Positions 61,501-64,000 of a stretch of 64,000 nt of DNA are shown piece by piece; position 1 is the first letter of the stretch; every line of letters starts with the position of its first letter. This DNA comes from CAZOAR01 sp964577985 (lineage in GTDB: Bacteria; Gemmatimonadota; CAZMKB01; CAZNLH01), in NCBI GenBank assembly GCA_964577985.1, contig CAZOAR010000006.1, forward strand, positions 1 to 64,000, in the 5' to 3' direction. Below the pieces are notes generated by a model that worked only from the letters and a program-made list of their open reading frames with translations, was not told the origin of the DNA and did not search any database. The translations under genes and the position numbers were made by a program.

Positions 61501-61968
61501 TCAGTCCATACAGTTACAGGTTTCGCTGTTCAGATCCACCCCGCATCCAGGGCACAACCCCTTGCACTCTTCTTTGCAGAGGGGATGCGCGGGCAGATTC
61601 AGAATGAAATGTTCCCTCAGCACATCTTCCATGTCGAGCCACTCCTGGGTCGGCCTGATATGGAGAACGTCGTCATCCACCGATTCGTTATCGTCTTTTC
61701 CCTCACGCCTTACCACAACCGTCGTGAAAACGGCCTGGATCTTCTCCGTGAAGATCTCCAGACAGCGCCGGCATGTCAATATGACCGGCACGCTCATCTG
61801 ACACGCAAGTATAAAGAGGTTCTCTTCCCTCTTCTCGATCGTGCCCTCTAACGTTCCTTCACTTTCCAGGGCTATGTCAAGTTCACTAAAAAAGGGAATA
61901 TCCCCCGAAAAAGCCATTTCCAGTGGGTTGATCCCCTCACTGAGTCTGAGCAAATCGATCTTGAACAT
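61501..61968 (-). CDS. yceD: YceD/DUF177 family protein
   Basis: A 155-residue protein of the DUF177 family linked with 23S rRNA accumulation in bacteria and plants. It has CRRCLE in the middle and a C-terminal zinc-type cluster CKEECKGLCPGCGVDLN. The start is the ATG at 61968; there is no ribosome-binding site, consistent with the promoter lying only 8 bases upstream, which predicts a leaderless mRNA. First gene of the fatty-acid operon. Confidence 0.88.
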   Translation of the reverse strand: MFKIDLLRLSEGINPLEMAFSGDIPFFSELDIALESEGTLEGTIEKREENLFILACQMSVPVILTCRRCLEIFTEKIQAVFTTVVVRREGKDDNESVDDDVLHIRPTQEWLDMEDVLREHFILNLPAHPLCKEECKGLCPGCGVDLNSETCNCMD

Positions 61969-61976
61969 TTTGCGCA

Positions 61977-62005
61977 ATATTATATATTTTCATGGACTTT
62001 GTCAA
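61977..62005 (-). promoter_or_regulatory. Promoter of the yceD-rpmF-plsX-fab operon, predicted leaderless
   Basis: TTGACA (62000-62005), exactly 17 bases, TAATAT (61977-61982) on the minus strand. The proximal edge of the -10 box is only 8 bases from the yceD ATG, so transcription should start at or within two bases of the A of the start codon. Confidence 0.8.
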
Positions 62006-62030
62006 GGATTAGCGCAGCAGCACACAGCGA

Positions 62031-62456
62031 TCAGCCGCCGCGAATCGCCTCCAGGCGGCAGAAAAAAAACGGGATTTCAACACCTGCGGATTCCAATGAG
62101 TCGGAGGCATGAATGGCGTTTCTCTCCTTGCTTTCAGCAAAATCCGCACGGATCGTTCCAGCCTCGGCCTCCTGAGGGTCAGTGGCTCCAATGGCTCTCC
62201 TCAAGTCGGCTATGGCGTTATCCTTCTCGAGCAGGAGAGCCACTATTTCGCCGCTCGACATGAAATCAACGAGCGGATCAAAAAACGATTTTCCCCTGTG
62301 CACTTCATAGAAGATTTTCGCTTCCTCTCTCGACAATCGTTCTCTTCTCGAACAAACAACTCTGAATCCGTTCGATTCGAGCCGATCGATAATCTCCTTG
62401 TCATGATTCCTGCCGACAGCGTCCGGCTTGATCACAGCCAACGTACATTCAAGCAT
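62031..62456 (-). CDS. ndk: Nucleoside diphosphate kinase
   Basis: A 141-residue kinase balancing nucleoside triphosphates. Lys10 (VIKPDAV), Arg in the GTIRADFA segment near 103 and the phosphate-carrying His116 (NAIHASDS, where most relatives have HGSDS) are present. Length is normal. It lies just upstream of the yceD operon promoter, on the same strand. Confidence 0.95.
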   Translation of the reverse strand: MLECTLAVIKPDAVGRNHDKEIIDRLESNGFRVVCSRRERLSREEAKIFYEVHRGKSFFDPLVDFMSSGEIVALLLEKDNAIADLRRAIGATDPQEAEAGTIRADFAESKERNAIHASDSLESAGVEIPFFFCRLEAIRGG

Positions 62457-62569
62457 CTAAAGACCCCCTTCAAGTGCACTCCAGCACATTCAATCCCTGG
62501 ATAGCGGCTCGGGCGACTCATCCGCAGGAAGAAGAGGCTGTAAGTAATTTCCTCTCCTGCAGCAGAGTG

Positions 62570-63448
62570 TCACACAAACCAGCCACGAAGCACCTTGCTG
62601 ATGATGTCCTGCAGCGAGATGATCCCCACCAGCTTTCCCTCCGTGACCACCGGGATTCTCCTGACTTTCTTGTTGACCATCAATGTGGCGACCTCGGTGA
62701 TCGGTGTGTCTTCAGAAACACACATGACACTCCTCGCCATAAAGTCCTTGACCTTGCATCGTTCTCCTATATCACCACGGGTGGACGATTCAATCTCTCT
62801 CTGGTCTGATTCACCCATGGTCGCCATCAACTCCGGAATAAAAACGCCAACGAGATCAGATTCCGTAATTACTCCGAGTACTTTCCCATTCGAATCGGTC
62901 ACGACAAGGCCACCCATCCCTTCGAAAACCATTAATTCTACAACATCATTCAGCGTCGCCTCGCTGTCTACCGAGATGGGCTTCCTGCGCATCACGTCCT
63001 TCACTTCAATCCTCGGATTCACTATTACCGACGATGACTCCAGGGCGGCGATGAAATCGTTAGCGTTTCTCGACAGTTTGATACGTTTCAGGAGTTCATG
63101 ATCTCCCGCCATCGAACGGAGGGCGGCGGCGACCTGCAGGTAGAACTTCGGCGCCATTCCGGGTGTTGATAGGAGGAACATAAGGACACCAGTTTTCCCC
63201 CCCATCAATGTTGCCGCAAGGCGTGAATCGCCAATTTCAGGAATAGTCAGATGAAACATCGAGACGTTGCTGCCAAGACTCAATCCTCCTCTCTGAATCT
63301 GAGGATTCAGCTTTTCAAGAAGTCTTTCTCTGTCCACTGTATCCCCTGAAATCAGGAGGTCCAACAACTCCACGGCGGATTTCCCTGTGGGGGAAACCTC
63401 CTGAGAAATTGTTATCAGTCCCTCTTCAAGCAATGAAACCAGCTTCAT
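62570..63448 (-). CDS. EIIA-like (PTS IIA type 2) domain fused to a CBS pair
   Basis: A 292-residue cytoplasmic protein. Residues 1 to about 145 resemble a PTS EIIA-2/mannitol-Fru domain; His66 in MFHLTIPEI is at the phosphorylation position, but flanking residues differ from the usual ALPH. Two CBS domains follow (about 150-205 and 232-290), with MRRKPISVDSEATLND and VMCVSEDTPITEVATLM. Such fusions are thought to sense adenine nucleotides. The likely role is regulatory, target unknown. It lies between ndk and sucD. Confidence 0.8.
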   Translation of the reverse strand: MKLVSLLEEGLITISQEVSPTGKSAVELLDLLISGDTVDRERLLEKLNPQIQRGGLSLGSNVSMFHLTIPEIGDSRLAATLMGGKTGVLMFLLSTPGMAPKFYLQVAAALRSMAGDHELLKRIKLSRNANDFIAALESSSVIVNPRIEVKDVMRRKPISVDSEATLNDVVELMVFEGMGGLVVTDSNGKVLGVITESDLVGVFIPELMATMGESDQREIESSTRGDIGERCKVKDFMARSVMCVSEDTPITEVATLMVNKKVRRIPVVTEGKLVGIISLQDIISKVLRGWFV

Positions 63449-63552
63449 TATCTATCACCCTCGCTCTCATCAGGCAACCGGTTTGTTCGGGTGTGGATCC
63501 ACCGCGGGTCATCCAATATCCTCCCGGACCCGGATAGCAAATACAGCACTCC

Positions 63553-64000
63553 CTACAATTGAGCCGCCAGAAGGCCCGCTATTTCATCGGGTTTTTCAGC
63601 AACACGAACACCCGCCTGTTCGAATGCTTCCACTTTCTCCTGTGCCGTTCCGCTGGAACCCTGGATAATCGCGCCCGCATGCCCCATCCGCTTGCCCGGA
63701 GGGGCGGTCCGTCCCGTTATAAAACCCACGACCGGTTTTTTCATCTTCCTTTCGACAAACGACGCCGCTTTTTGTTCGTCATTGCCGCCAATCTCACCGA
63801 TCAGTACAACCGCGGCTGTCTCGGCATCCTCCTCAAACAGCTCGAGACAATCGATAAAATTAGTCCCGATTATCGAATCTCCGCCAATCCCGACACATGT
63901 CGATTGGCCGAGGCCCGCGGAGGTAAGCTGAAAAACGATCTCATAAGTGAGGGTCCCACTGCGTGAGATAACTCCAACCGCACCCTTCTTGAATATGTGA
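63553..64000 (-). CDS. sucD: Succinyl-CoA synthetase alpha subunit, C-terminal part
   Basis: The final 148 residues of SucD; the 5' part lies beyond the window end. GVISRSGTLTYEI near the break and the phosphohistidine loop RMGHAGAIIQG close to the end are diagnostic. The enzyme makes ATP or GTP from succinyl-CoA in the citric acid cycle, and fits the methylmalonyl-CoA-to-succinyl-CoA route suggested by MeaB and the mutase subunit. Confidence 0.93.
   Translation of the reverse strand, partial: HIFKKGAVGVISRSGTLTYEIVFQLTSAGLGQSTCVGIGGDSIIGTNFIDCLELFEEDAETAAVVLIGEIGGNDEQKAASFVERKMKKPVVGFITGRTAPPGKRMGHAGAIIQGSSGTAQEKVEAFEQAGVRVAEKPDEIAGLLAAQL

Noticed and set aside
1..64000. CRISPR array, IS element or prophage
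   Set aside because: No regularly spaced direct repeats, transposase, integrase or phage structural genes were seen on either strand.

Overview
The window is a densely packed chromosomal segment from a Gram-negative (diderm) bacterium, mostly coded on the minus strand, with overlapping stop/start codons in nearly every operon. It has no IS elements, phage genes or CRISPR array. Diderm traits seen in the sequence are a TonB-dependent receptor, a complete type II secretion (T2SS) operon with secretin, Lgt, and pseudopilins. The large S8 protease ends in a FlgD/T9SS-type C-terminal domain with an NYPNPFNP motif. That motif, together with the pilin paralogues and the lexA-dinB-dnaE2 cassette, suggests a little-studied lineage near the FCB group (Eisenbacteria, Krumholzibacteriota or Latescibacteria-like). 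This placement is inference; no 16S gene is present.

Layout. 1-390: tRNA-Arg(CCT) with its promoter. 390-8.4 kb: secreted subtilase, then a TonB receptor and BtuCDF-type ABC importer operon driven by a near-perfect promoter and a structured leader. 8.5-10.2 kb: an orphan zinc-finger (anti-sigma-like) protein and an inverted-repeat element. 10.2-11.3 kb: rpsT (TTG start) and an unknown membrane protein. 11.4-21.9 kb: T2SS operon gspE-F-G-H-I-J-K-L-M-C-D. 22.2-22.8 kb: secG and tRNA-Leu(GAG). 22.8-24.5 kb: two tandem pilin genes and a decayed third copy, behind a candidate sigma-54 promoter. 24.7-27.1 kb: YfhO-like membrane protein. 27.0-30.0 kb: gap-pgk-tpiA. 30.2-32.7 kb: lgt-aroE-comF. 32.7-38.5 kb: a Yip1-like membrane protein divergent from lexA-dinB-dnaE2. 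38.4-42.4 kb: Minf_1886 family protein, lon, hsp20 and a YigZ-family protein. 42.6-52.1 kb: rpiB and a branched-chain amino acid/acyl-CoA catabolic operon (leucine dehydrogenase, two acyl-CoA dehydrogenases, 3-hydroxyacyl-CoA dehydrogenase, thiolase, DUF4438, enoyl-CoA hydratase, B12-binding subunit of an acyl-CoA mutase, MeaB). 52.2-55.1 kb: LMW phosphatase, TsaC/Sua5, PurE and a third acyl-CoA dehydrogenase. 55.2-62.0 kb: the fatty-acid/phospholipid operon yceD-rpmF-plsX-fabH-fabD-fabG-acpP-fabF-rnc from a promoter that looks leaderless. 62.0-64.0 kb: ndk, an EIIA-like/CBS protein, and the C-terminal part of sucD cut by the window end.

The genes point to a heterotrophic organism that secretes proteases through the T2SS, takes up a corrinoid or iron complex, oxidises branched-chain amino acids through B12-dependent acyl-CoA chemistry, and carries an SOS mutagenesis cassette. 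I saw no clear undescribed system. The most unusual items are the pilin array with its decayed copy and candidate sigma-54 promoter, the Pol IV version of the lexA/dnaE2 cassette, the leaderless fatty-acid operon promoter, and the structured btu leader with no recognisable B12 box.
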